A DNA stretch of 64,000 nucleotides, from NCBI GenBank assembly GCA_003049465.1, contig PYSS01000082.1:62001-126000 (forward strand). The letters are read 5' to 3'. The position numbers and the translations under genes are program-made. Shown in pieces: positions 47,043 through 57,048 of the stretch. How positions within the stretch are numbered: the first letter of the stretch is position 1; each line of letters starts with the position of its first letter. Source of the DNA: Magnaporthiopsis rhizophila (taxonomy: Eukaryota > Ascomycota > Sordariomycetes > Magnaporthales > Magnaporthaceae). The notes below the pieces were generated by a model that had not been told where the DNA came from, ran no database searches, and saw nothing but the letters and a program-made list of their open reading frames with translations.

Positions 47043-49061
47043 ATGTCTGCTAAACGCATCTTCCTCCTTTTACCACTCATCCTCTCCGGCGCGGTCGCCT
47101 TGCCCGCGCCGAAGGGGGACATTGTTGTCCGCGCCGTTCCTGTCGCTGCGGATATCCTGCCGGGCGTTGCCAACCCCAATGCTCCCAAGCATCTGCTGCC
47201 GCGTGTTTCCAACCCGAATGGCCCCAGGCCACTCGATGAGCTCGCCGCCGAGCCTGTCACTCCTGCCGTTCAGGCAGAGGGCTCCCCCGACACTGAGATG
47301 GAGGCCCTGAAGCAGCAGAAGAAGCGGAAGAAGATGGAGAGGAAGCAGAAGAAGAAGCAGCTAAAGCAGGAGAAGAAGCAGAGGAAGAAGCAGACCAAAG
47401 GCAAGATCCCCGCGGATTCTGCTGTGCCTGCCACTCCTGCTGCTGAGCCTGCCACGGATGCCGCCGCTGCCGCCCCTATCGCGGCGAGGGACGTCGTCGA
47501 GCCTCGCGGCGTTAAGACGATGCTGGTTAAGAGCAAACTTAAGAACCTTAAGCTTAAGGGTAAGAACCTTGGGTACAACGTCAAGGCCAAGGTCCAGCAA
47601 AAGTTCAGGGGCAGGAAGGGCAACAACGGCGCGGTTCCTGCTACTGGTGCTACGCCTGCTACTCCTGCCGCCGGCGCTGTCGACCCTGCCGCCCCTGCTA
47701 CCGATGCTGAGCCCGCTACTCCGGCTGAGCCTGCCACCGATGCCTCCCAGGTCGTGGCGAGGGACGTCGTCGAGCCTCGCGGTATTAAGACGATGCTGGT
47801 TAAGAGCAAACTTAAGAACCTTAAGCTTAAGGGTAAGATCCTTTGGGGCAAGGCCAAGGCCAAGTTCCAGAGGCTTAGGGGCAAGGGCGGTAGCAATCCT
47901 GCTGTTAAGCCTGCCACTCCTGCTACTCCCGCTACCGGTGCTGTCGACCCTGCCACCCCTGATACTCCTGCTACCGGCGCTGTCGACCCTGCCACCGATG
48001 CTGGGACCACTACTCCGGTTGAGCCTGCTACCGATGCCGCCGCTGCCTCCCAGGTCGTGGCGAGGAGCGTCGTCGGGCCTCGCGGTGTCAGGAAGGAGCT
48101 GCTGAAAGAGCGCGTTAGGCAGAAGGGCCAGAACCTCAAGTTGAAGGGCCAGAACCTCAAGCAGAAGGGCAAGAACCTCAAGAACAGGGTCAAGAACAAG
48201 CTCAAGGGCGGTGCCCCTGCTGAGCCTATGACTCCTGCTGAGCCTGCTACCCCTCTCGACGATGGCTCTCTTGACAGCCCTCGCCCCGCCCCCGTCGATG
48301 CGAGGAGCGTTGTCGAGCCCCGCGGCCTGAGGAGCAGCATCAAGAACAAGTTCAGGAAGATTAAGAACAAGGTCAAGAGCTGGTTCGCGGGCGGCAGCAA
48401 GGGCAGCGACCGCTCGGCCCCTGCCACTCCTGCCGCCCCTGCCGACCCTGCTACTCCCGCCGACCCTGCCAGTGCGGCCGACCCTGCCGATGCTGCTGCC
48501 GACCCCGCCGCCGCTGCCGAGCCCGCCACCGTCCAGGCGAGGAGCGTCATCGAGCCCCGCGGCTTCAGGGACATGTACAGGGCGGTCAAGAACGCCCTGA
48601 AGGACAAGATCAGGAACATGCCCAGGAAGATGTGGAGAAAGATGATGAACGCCATCAAGAGGGTCTTTGGGGGCCGCAAGAAGTCCTCCCCTCCTCCGGC
48701 CGATGGTGCCTCCGGCGCCAAGCCCGCCAAGGACATGCAGCCCGACCCGGCCACCGCTGACCCGGCCGCCGCTCCTGCCGACCCGGCCACCGCCGCTCCT
48801 GCCGACCCGGCCACCGCCGCTCCTGCCGACCCGGCCACCGCCGCTCCTGCCGACCCGGCCGCTGCTGACCCGGCCGCCGCCGCTCCTGCCACGCCTGCTT
48901 CTCCTGCCTCTCCTGCCTCCGCCGGCTCCGACGCCGGCGCTGCCACCGGCTCTTCGACGCCGCCGGCCGACAGCAACAAGACCGTGACTCGCCGCAGCCC
49001 GCGCAGGCTGTACAACGGTCGCAGGATGCCGCGCGTGCCGGTCGGCCTGCCGGTTGCTTAA
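47043..49061 (+). CDS. Secreted precursor with five cationic repeats and Pro/Ala/Asp spacers
   Basis: An intronless 672-residue product. MSAKRIFLLLPLILSGAVA is a clear signal peptide with probable cleavage before LPAPKG. An extremely Lys-rich block covers about residues 93-130. Five repeats follow, each opening with A-R-[DS]-V-[VI]-x-P-R-G (Arg at 149, 240, 341, 421 and 500) and continuing for about 25-45 residues dominated by Lys, Arg, Leu, Ile and Val. The fifth is Met/Trp-containing and could form a cationic amphipathic helix. Spacers are rich in PATPA, DPA and EPATDA dipeptides and carry acidic charge. The C-terminus is basic (TRRSPRRLYNGRR). There is no catalytic domain, membrane segment or cysteine framework. 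I know no family with this layout. A precursor of several secreted cationic peptides is a hypothesis; a wall-associated or disordered structural protein is the alternative. Confidence 0.8.
   Translation: MSAKRIFLLLPLILSGAVALPAPKGDIVVRAVPVAADILPGVANPNAPKHLLPRVSNPNGPRPLDELAAEPVTPAVQAEGSPDTEMEALKQQKKRKKMERKQKKKQLKQEKKQRKKQTKGKIPADSAVPATPAAEPATDAAAAAPIAARDVVEPRGVKTMLVKSKLKNLKLKGKNLGYNVKAKVQQKFRGRKGNNGAVPATGATPATPAAGAVDPAAPATDAEPATPAEPATDASQVVARDVVEPRGIKTMLVKSKLKNLKLKGKILWGKAKAKFQRLRGKGGSNPAVKPATPATPATGAVDPATPDTPATGAVDPATDAGTTTPVEPATDAAAASQVVARSVVGPRGVRKELLKERVRQKGQNLKLKGQNLKQKGKNLKNRVKNKLKGGAPAEPMTPAEPATPLDDGSLDSPRPAPVDARSVVEPRGLRSSIKNKFRKIKNKVKSWFAGGSKGSDRSAPATPAAPADPATPADPASAADPADAAADPAAAAEPATVQARSVIEPRGFRDMYRAVKNALKDKIRNMPRKMWRKMMNAIKRVFGGRKKSSPPPADGASGAKPAKDMQPDPATADPAAAPADPATAAPADPATAAPADPATAAPADPAAADPAAAAPATPASPASPASAGSDAGAATGSSTPPADSNKTVTRRSPRRLYNGRRMPRVPVGLPVA
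47484..47570 (+). repeat. Cationic repeat 1 (near-identical to repeat 2)
   Basis: This 87-bp segment matches 47757-47843 at all but three positions by direct comparison and encodes the start of repeat 1. Confidence 0.9.
47757..47843 (+). repeat. Cationic repeat 2 (near-identical to repeat 1)
   Basis: The second copy of the 87-bp segment, 273 bp downstream of the first and in the same frame. Confidence 0.9.
48771..48842 (+). repeat. Three perfect 24-bp tandem units encoding A-P-A-D-P-A-T-A
   Basis: Three identical 24-bp units, followed by a partial fourth, encode the Ala/Pro/Asp spacer near the C-terminus of the cationic repeat protein. Confidence 0.9.
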
Positions 49062-50045
49062 ATGCAGCCGCCAACCAACCAACCCAACCACAAAAACCAG
49101 AAAAACACCATGCCCGGTGCGCTTAACTGCGGCTTACTGGGCAGACAAAAAAACATCACTTGCATTTTAGAGCATCACTTTTTTTTTTTTTGCTGATAGA
49201 ATTTTTTGGACACGCCCCCTCATGCCTTATGAGATGACTCTCGTTTTTTGTCCCCAAACCACTCTGGCTTTTTTTTTCTGGCTTCTTGTTTGTTTGCTGG
49301 CTCCTCTTGTATATATCAGCGATACCCGTTTTCCTACTCTTGGATAGCCGCTCTTTTTGCAAGCAACTGAATATTGCTTAAACGCTTTTGTGCCTGGCAA
49401 TTTTTACTATGTGATGCAGGACCTATGCAGTCGCTTCGAGCGGCTCGATCTATTGCGAGGGGTCCGAAGCTTTTGATGCCCGGACTACCTAAGGTAAGGT
49501 ACCTGGAAAGCACGTGGCCTCTCCAGCCTACCCAAAACACGTGCGTCCAACAAGGGAAAGTTTTGAGTGGTCAGTTAGCGGTGAAAGAAGGGCTTCTAGT
49601 GGGAGAGATGGTGTACGCCCATACACACCGAACAGGTGACCGGATCCATCGTTACCTCCGTCGCGCCGGAGAAAATAGTTGCGAGGTAGTAGTCCTTTAT
49701 ATACGCTACGCACAAGCAGGAAGTGAGAGTCTCGCTATCAGGTACCCCAGGAATAAAGACCGGTCCTTCCTTTGCCTTCTCTTCTGTTTAATCGGGGCGC
49801 AGGCTTCACTCACGCTGGAGGTCTCGGTGCCGTTCAGCCATTGCTTTCGGGATATTTATTCTACCCGCGAGCCGCCTCTCACCAGGCCTCGACTTCCATG
49901 TGGAATAAGCTGTACCTCCTGAACAGCGTCCGGGGAAAGAAAATGTGTACCGCCACCGGAAAAGGACGAGCTTCGGGTAAAGAAATTTCGGAAGCCCTCC
50001 ATCGGCATGGGGCAGGCAATATTGCCCAGAATGCGGCAGATTGGC

Positions 50046-50046
<1 letters not shown>

Positions 50047-50081
<35 letters not shown>
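50047..50081. repeat. Homopolymer A35
   Basis: A run of 35 A, about 175 bp from a T27 run of opposite sense. Confidence 0.95.
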
Positions 50082-50083
<2 letters not shown>

Positions 50084-50255
50084 AAAGGAATCTGGGACCT
50101 TGGGGACTGTGTAGTAGTTTGCAAGCCCTCAAAAGATACGGCCAAGCATAAAGTCGGCGCGGATGTGCATCTCCCTTGTTTGCCACGTTGCCAGATTGGA
50201 GCGTCGGTCCGGTAGGCCAGTCGGCTGTCCCCCTGTTCGTCACCATTGGCCGTCC

Positions 50256-50282
50256 TTTTTTTTTTTTTTTTTTTTTTTTTTT
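50256..50282. repeat. Homopolymer T27
   Basis: A run of 27 T. With the A35 run at 50047 it could pair as an imperfect inverted repeat in single-stranded DNA. Confidence 0.95.
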
Positions 50283-51447
50283 CCTGCTGTTGTTGCTCTG
50301 TCGAATCGAGGCTGACCGTCGTGGCGATTCGAGTCTCTGCTGAGATCCGCCCTGGTCCGGCCAATCCATCTGTCCCGACCCCTGCTCTGACCCATCATGT
50401 CTTCCAGACTCAGCCACTATACGTCGACAAACAAGTCCTCCCAAGCCGGAATCTTCCAAGAGCAAAACTGAGGTAATACTAAAAGCGGAGATTCAGGCTG
50501 CCTACCGGGTGGGTGTGACGTCTTCGTGCCAGGTACAGCCTCGCAACGACTTGCCGTGTATTCCCGGTGCCGCTTGCCTTGAAAAGGATACACGGGGTGT
50601 AACCGCCTCAGCCCGGCCCGGTCCGCGCTCAACTCACCACCGGCGCTGGATTAGTGGTGGCGCCTTACCAATAACATCTAGTGTCCCCATCTCCTCTCTG
50701 TTCCTTGTAGTGTTCTAGAATAGGAAGGGGGCCTACCAAAAACCTACCTCGATGACTTTTGGTTGGACCGGCACGAGAGCCCAACCGAATAGGCAATATG
50801 TTGGACCCGCCCCATGTATATAGCACTTTTGCATTGCTCATAATTATTTTCATTCCTTTTTACAAAAATGTCAGAAGCTGCCACAGCTTTGACACCAAGA
50901 GGGGAGACCGTTTCGTCAGGGGAGCCACCCCCCAGAGTTCGTATCCAACTACCAAACACACGGAGGACAGACAAGGTGGTCAAGATTTCGCTCATCACCT
51001 CGTCCTCAGCCTCACACTCTGATGCGCCGCTTCCCAGGTCGCGGCGGTAAACAGGGTGTGGAATCCGCAGAAGCGTGGGTTAGGTATGCCGACTCTAGCC
51101 AACGATACCTCGAACAGGCCAACACGAAAGAGTCTTAAGCACACCGGCTCACACTCCAGTGTTGGATGAATTCGCAATGAAACACCAACGCCTTGCTAAA
51201 AATAGAAGGAAAGAAAAAGCAAAAAATCCGGGGCCAGGGTACGGTGTACAGGAACGACACGACAAAGCAGTCGAAGGAAAAAGGGGAATCAAGGTCCACA
51301 ACACAGACACCCATGGCCATGGTAGGGTAAAAAGAACATGAGATCGAATCGTGGTTAATGGTCCACGTAAGCGTAAGCGTCAGGTCTGTCGCACCAGAGG
51401 GAGCAGATATTTCAGAGCTGCAAAAGGCCATCAAGGGGCAAGCCCGA

Positions 51448-52188
51448 TCAAGCATTGGGGTTTCCGTCCCTCGCTCGCCTTGTCAGCTCCATGATGTTGA
51501 CCAATCCGCTCTTTCGAAGACGCTCGAGAACGACTCTCATGCCCTCGCGGCTCTTCCCGAGCTGGTCGATAGTCTTCGTCGACGCCATGGATTCGATGCT
51601 CCTTTGTATACCCTTGGTGCCAAGGCCGGCGGCCCAGCCCATGCCGAACCAGCTCGAGCCAGCTGAGGCGTCCTTGGACTGGGGCTGCTGCTGTTGGCTG
51701 GCCGAGGCGGCCTGCCCAATCTTCTCCCTCAGCTTCTCGCCAATTCTGGAGCGGAAGACAACGGTGGTCTCGACACCCGTGGTGGTGTCAGCGCCAGTGG
51801 GCGGCGCGGTGTATGTCTGCCGTTCGATGACTGAGAGCACACCGACAAAGTTGAGGTTGCGGCTCTCAGTGCGCATCCACCCCTCGCGCACGTCGACAAC
51901 GCTGGTCTCGAGCACGTACGAGGCCTTGTCACCGCCTGCGCCGCCTCCTGTGACGCTGGTGGGGAGGAGCTTGAAGACGGCGCCGGGGAGGCGAGACTTC
52001 TTGAGGTGGATGCGTGTGGTGTGCAGGCGGCCTGTGCCCGGGTCGAGCCGGCTCTCAATGGTGTCGGTGCTCAGCACATGGGCCGCAAAGGGGTTCAGTT
52101 GCGGCGAGCAGTAGCGGAGGAAGAAGGCGAGGGTGACAGTCGGGAAAGGGTGGGAGTAGTTGTAGGTGGTCGTGTGCGTGAGAACCAT
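51448..52188 (-). CDS. PRELI/MSF1 (Ups-family) lipid-transfer protein
   Basis: A 246-residue intronless protein. HTTTYNYSHPFPTVTLAFFLRY and NPFAAHVLSTDTIESRLDPGTGRL are the typical opening of PRELI/MSF1 domains. EGWMRTESRNLNFVGVLSVIERQTYT is the conserved mid-domain strand pair, where the N-L-x-F motif is diagnostic. A C-terminal helix (GIQRSIESMASTKTIDQLGKSREGM) completes the fold. Ups-type proteins shuttle phosphatidic acid or phosphatidylserine across the mitochondrial intermembrane space with Mdm35. Which Ups paralogue this is cannot be settled by eye. It is longer than yeast Ups proteins because of Gly/Gln-rich inserts (TSVTGGGAGG and a QQQQPQ stretch). It is divergent from MPE1. Confidence 0.88.
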   Translation of the reverse strand: MVLTHTTTYNYSHPFPTVTLAFFLRYCSPQLNPFAAHVLSTDTIESRLDPGTGRLHTTRIHLKKSRLPGAVFKLLPTSVTGGGAGGDKASYVLETSVVDVREGWMRTESRNLNFVGVLSVIERQTYTAPPTGADTTTGVETTVVFRSRIGEKLREKIGQAASASQQQQPQSKDASAGSSWFGMGWAAGLGTKGIQRSIESMASTKTIDQLGKSREGMRVVLERLRKSGLVNIMELTRRARDGNPNA

Positions 52189-53990
52189 GGTGTCGGCTCG
52201 TGTGATTGGCGAGGAGAGTTATGTTGGTGGCGGTGGTGAGAGGCGTCGACACCAGCCGGGGTAGCTCTGGTCTCAGTACGATGAGGACGTTTTTACGGAT
52301 GTGCCGGCGGCGGGAGCTAGCAACAGCAGAGCTTGAGGGATGACGATGGCGATGATCTCATGACCAGGCTCGGGTCGATCGGTCGGGCTGTCGGGGCCAA
52401 GTGCGTGCCGCCGAGGTCGAAGCTGCTCAAAAGCTGGGGATCGTATCAAGCTGGCCGCAGTTTTTTCCACGATAGAAAACAAGACCCCACGGCACAGCGG
52501 ATGGAGAGGCGGCTTGAGGTTCCAAAAGCTTAAAAGGCGAGACGAATCGGGGCCGGCTTTCAGTGTCGCGCGGCGGCCTTGCGTTCCGTGAGGGGAACCT
52601 GACGGGACATACATCGAACGTCGTGCAGGTGCGATCAGTTCACCTCAATCTTTGCCCCCGCTGGCATTGGCGGAGCCAGCCCCCGGCTGCGGCATGCGCC
52701 GCGAAAATGGTGGGGAAACGCTGCAAAATCACCCAACCGTCAGGCGAGAAGCTGCTCGGGCGCTGCGGAGAGGAGGGAGGCACCCTGATTGGCTGCTGCG
52801 GGTCGCCACACGCAATGACGCACGGGCCAGGTTCACCCCCGCACGTCATGTGACAGGATTCTGTCATCTTCTTTGTGCCTGACACAGCAGGCATCAGCCT
52901 GCCTGCCTGCCGCTCTGACTCTGACTGGCTCTGAGTGCGGGCGCCAGGCAGCGAGGCAGATGTGGGTGAGTGGGCCGTGCTCAAACCTTCCATGTCCACT
53001 CGCCCCCTCCTGCGACAACTTGGCCCTCGAAAGCCGGCACCTGGCTTTTTCTTCCTCAATCCGCCTCTTTTCTTTCTCCGACCACTCGCTTTCCAACTGC
53101 ATCACGACGCCGTCTCCCGCCTCAGCCTCCCAGCGACACCATCAGCGCCATCTCCTCCGCGGACTGAGGAACGCGCGCATCACGACGATCGCCAAATCAA
53201 AAGACGCGTTTGATCGGGCTTTTCGGCTCCGGCAGACCCGAGCAGGACTCCGGAGCAAACTCGGTCGCGCTTCACCGCACCTACCACTCTTTTTTTACCT
53301 GATCCATCCTCCCCTTGCGCTGCTCGCGTCTCGCGCGCCTAGACCGGACCTTTCCTGGACCCGACGGACCCGGAGGGACTTCGGTGGCTAACCGCACGTC
53401 GCAAACAAAGGTTTCACAACTGCTATGGTGGTGACGAGGTGCTATTGAGGAGGACGAGTTGATTCTATTCAGCCCTCTCCTGCTTGACTGGGCGATAGCG
53501 CCACGCTCGTCGGGGCTTTGTATTGACTCTGCTTGACCATTTCTTTTCTTTCCCTTTAATTTCTCGTCATCACGGGGCCTGATATTGTTCTCACGGGTTC
53601 AATCAGAATTGATTTTCTACTATTTCACTGCCTGCAAAGTTGACGCTAAAGAAGAAAGAAAGAAAGACGAGGAAAGGGGACAAAGACGGCGACGGCCTGA
53701 TCTGTCGACCTAGACCTACGAAAGAAAATTGTGGCAGAGCAGCAGCCCACGTTCACGTTGTTCGCGATCTCTTCCATCCTCCCAAACCAAACAACATACA
53801 ACACGATTTCCCATTCCATCCCTTTTCTCCACGACCTTTTTCCTTGGTGCGAATACAGACAGGCTCGTCATCAGAACCGGCGTTCGGGATCATCATACCC
53901 GTGTACCTTACCTCGACCAAGACCCTTGCTGGGCTGGTCATCTGGACCTCGAGCACGTAACACAGCGTCGCCAGCCGGCCTTCGACAAAG
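52189..53990. other. Divergent upstream region, PRELI gene and MPE1
   Basis: About 1.8 kb between start codons. The MPE1 side is CT-rich and may carry a long leader. No supported gene. Confidence 0.55.
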
Positions 53991-56031
53991 ATGTCTTCCT
54001 CCGTTTTCTTCAAGTTCAAGTCCCAGAAAGAGCCTACCCGTGTAGAATTCGACGGCACCGGCATTTCGGTCTTTGAACTGAAGCGTGACATTATCCTCAA
54101 GAGCGGATTAGGCGACGGAACAGATTTCGACCTTGCCATCTACACCGAAGACGGCGCCGAGGAGTACGACGATGACACCACCATCATCCCCCGATCTACG
54201 ACTGTGGTCGCCCGGCGATTGCCCTCCATCAAGCCGGGCGCTGGGCGCGCCGCCCGATACGTGTCCGGGAAGATGCCCGTGAATGCAAAGAACAACTCGA
54301 GGAAAGAGCAGGTCGCCAAGGCCGCCGCCAAGACCACATCGACTGCTCTCACCCAGATGAGCAACGCGCTCACCGAGGAGGAGAGGCTAGCTGCCATGTT
54401 CCAGGCGCAGTCGGAGCAGTGGACTGCCCAGCAAGAAGAGCTGTCTCAGTAAGTCGCCAAAGGCAATACCCTTTGTCATCGCCCAGCCGCACTCGCTAAC
54501 TCATCATTACTCCAGTCAAACTCCCGTCTTCCACAACAACAACAAGGCCGGGCCGGGCAAGAGGCCAGTGAACGTCCCGGACCACGACCCGCCGAACGGA
54601 TACATCTGCTATCGCTGCGGCGAGAAAGGACACTGGATTCAGCTGTGTCCGACCAATGACAACCCAGACTTTGACAACAGGCCACGTGTGAAGAGGACGA
54701 CCGGCATCCCCAAGTCGATGCTGAAGACGGTGGACAAGGCCACAATACTGGGCCAGAATGGCTTGGACGACGATGCCAAGGTCCCCTCGGGCGTCATGGT
54801 GAACGCCGACGGAGAGTTTGTCATTGCGCTGCAGGACAAGGCGGTGTGGCAAAAGTTCCAGGCGCGGACCAAATCGTCGGCCGCGGCCCAGAAGGTGGCC
54901 GTGCAGGGCGACAAGGAGCTGCAGGACAGAGGTCTGGAGTGCCCCATGGACAAGAGACTATTTAATGAGCCAATGAAGACTCCGTGCTGTGAGAAGACAT
55001 ACTGCAACGATTGCATAACAAACGCCCTCATAGAGAGCGACTTTGTCTGCCCCGGCTGCCAGTCCGAGGGCGTTCTAATCGACAACCTCAAGCCCGACGA
55101 CGACACGTCGGCCAAGATCAAGGAGTACCTCGACGAGAAGGAGGGCAAGGACAAGGATCAGGCCAAGAGCCCAACAGCCGCCGCCGGCAGTTCACCCTCG
55201 GCGAACACCAACGACAACCAGGCCGCTGACTCGAACACGGCTGCAGAGGAATCTAGCAAGCAGTCAACATCGGGAGGATCCAAGTCGCCCAAGTCGCCCG
55301 GAAAAAACGATATGTCAAAGGTGGCCGACGGCGCCGTCGTCACCAGCAACGGCGACGGCGCAAACCCCAAGAAGCGCCCTGCGGACGAGCTCGCTGAGAA
55401 TCCGAGAGTGCCGCGAGCTCCTAAGGCGATGCAGCAGCAGCAGGAGGCGCAACAGCAACAGCAGATGATGCAGCAGATGATGGGCGGCATGAACCCGATG
55501 GGCATGGGCATGATGCCCTTTGCGCCGATGCCCATGATGAACGGGATGCACGCCGGCATGATGGGGATGCCTAACATGAACATGGGCAACATGGGAAACA
55601 TGGGCATGATGAACCCCATGATGAACCCCATGATGGGCATCGGCGGCTTCCCCAACGGCCCCGCCGGCGGCAACATGAACGGAGGAGGCAACATGAACGG
55701 CGGCGGCTACCCCATGGGCGGCGGCTACAACGACGGCGGGGGCGGCCACATGAACATGAACGGTGGCGGCTATCCTATGGGCGGCAACCACGGCAACAAC
55801 GGGCCTGGCTGGGGAATGCAGGGTCAGATGAATGGCAACGTGGGCGGCCACATGAACGGCCATATGAACGGCCACATGAATGGGGGCTACAACAACCACA
55901 TGGCTCCGTTCAGGCAGTTCTCCAACCAACCGGCGACCGAGGACGACGCCTACTTCCGCAAGCCCGTCAATCCCCACCGCCACCAGAACCGGCAGAGGAG
56001 AGTGCGGCCGAGCGACTACCGCGAGCTATGA
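53991..56031 (+). CDS. MPE1: Mpe1/RBBP6-type subunit of the cleavage and polyadenylation factor
   Basis: Exons 53991..54448 and 54516..56031 (67-nt intron, GTAAGT donor, CTCCAG acceptor) give 657 residues. The ubiquitin-like DWNN domain occupies about residues 4-77 (SSVFFKFKSQKEPTRVEFDG). A CCHC zinc knuckle CYRCGEKGHWIQLCP is at 184-198, and a RING/U-box-like finger CPMDKRLFNEPMKTPCC...CPGC at about 295-336. This order is diagnostic for Mpe1, which couples RNA binding to activation of the CPF endonuclease and poly(A) polymerase modules in the nucleus. The C-terminal 200 residues are a Met/Gly/Asn-rich, glutamine-containing low-complexity tail, ending with a basic RQRRVRPSDYREL. Confidence 0.95.
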
Positions 56032-57048
56032 TGCAGTCGTGGACTCGTATCGACCTGCTCGATATTCCAGGACACACTTTTGCCTTGTTCTCCTCCCCTT
56101 TTGGACGCTCCACTTTGACACAGCACCTTTTCCCGAAACCACCCAACGCAACGTCCATTATCCTCGGGCCTCGCCCGCTGTATCTACGCATTTCGGGCTA
56201 CACCGGAGCGCTCTGATTCTTTCTCATCCTTTTCGGACTGAAGCCATCGTGCGTGGGGATTTTGCCTCCTTTTTCGGCGGCATATGCTCTCTAGCCCACT
56301 GATTTTCCCAGTCACACTATGGCAATGTTCTTTTGGATACGTGGAGTGGCTCCATCTTTTTTTTTTTTTTTTTTTTCTCTTCTTCTTTTGCTTCTCCTTT
56401 TATTTCATTTTTCCCTCTCTTTTTTGTTCTTGTCCCCTTGCACATCTTCGACATGACATGGAGACATGGAGGCGAAACACGGCGTTGGAGGGGGTGGCTT
56501 GCACTGTTCACGACTGGCTTTTTTTCTATGCTTGTTGCTTGGCTGGGAGAGCGGTAAAGGGTGGTGGTGGTGGTGGTGGTAGGGGTAATCCGGAGGGATG
56601 CGGTCACAAACTTGCATGCGGGCGAGGCGCGGCTGCTTGGACTTGTATCATATCATGAGGTTGCACGAGAACTGGGGGCTTTTGGAGGGAGGGAAAGCCA
56701 GATGATTGGGGATGGCATGGTTTTCGTCATTCGCCTTTGAAATACAAAATACAAAAAGAAGCATTCTATTGAACTCTGCTATTTTATGCAATTCGTTGTG
56801 CCTCCTGGGATGTGATGTCGTTTGATGTGTGCCTAGGATTATCGATTTTCCTAGGTCGTTGAAGGCTGTGCTGATAGCTCACAGATGGGAGAGGGTGACA
56901 GAATGGAGAGCCAACCCAAGAACGACATTCAGACTCCTTTTTATTGACGCCAAGCAAAAACTCCGAGCATGATATCAATAAACCCAAAATCTATTCTTTC
57001 CGAAACACAGAACCGAAACAAACCATGATTTTACTAAAAATGCCTCGC
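56032..57048. other. Convergent 3' flanks of MPE1 and GET3
   Basis: About 1 kb between stop codons, including a T20 run (56357-56376) and a GTG microsatellite (56561-56580). Nothing coding is supported. Confidence 0.55.
56357..56376. repeat. Homopolymer T20
   Basis: A run of 20 T downstream of MPE1, in the sense direction of that gene. Confidence 0.95.

Larger units (their letters stand above)
49062..51447. other. Gene-poor 2.4-kb interval
   Basis: The 3' flank of the repeat protein and the 3' flank of the PRELI gene. It contains A35 at 50047-50081 and T27 at 50256-50282. Frames such as 49374-49922 have no protein-like features. Confidence 0.55.

Noticed and set aside
47270..49015. A 581-codon minus-strand frame opposite the cationic repeat protein
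   Set aside because: It mirrors the repeats on the other strand. The sense frame has the signal peptide, TATA box and a coherent repeat pattern.
47043..49061. Classical fungal RiPP precursor (dikaritin or epichloecyclin type)
   Set aside because: Those carry short core peptides bounded by Lys-Arg sites and sit next to UstY-type oxidase genes. Here the repeats are long and highly cationic, KR sites do not bound them, and no such oxidase gene is within the window.
50047..50282. A35 and T27 runs considered as ends of a retroposed element
   Set aside because: No target-site duplication, internal promoter or coding remnant is visible between or beside them.
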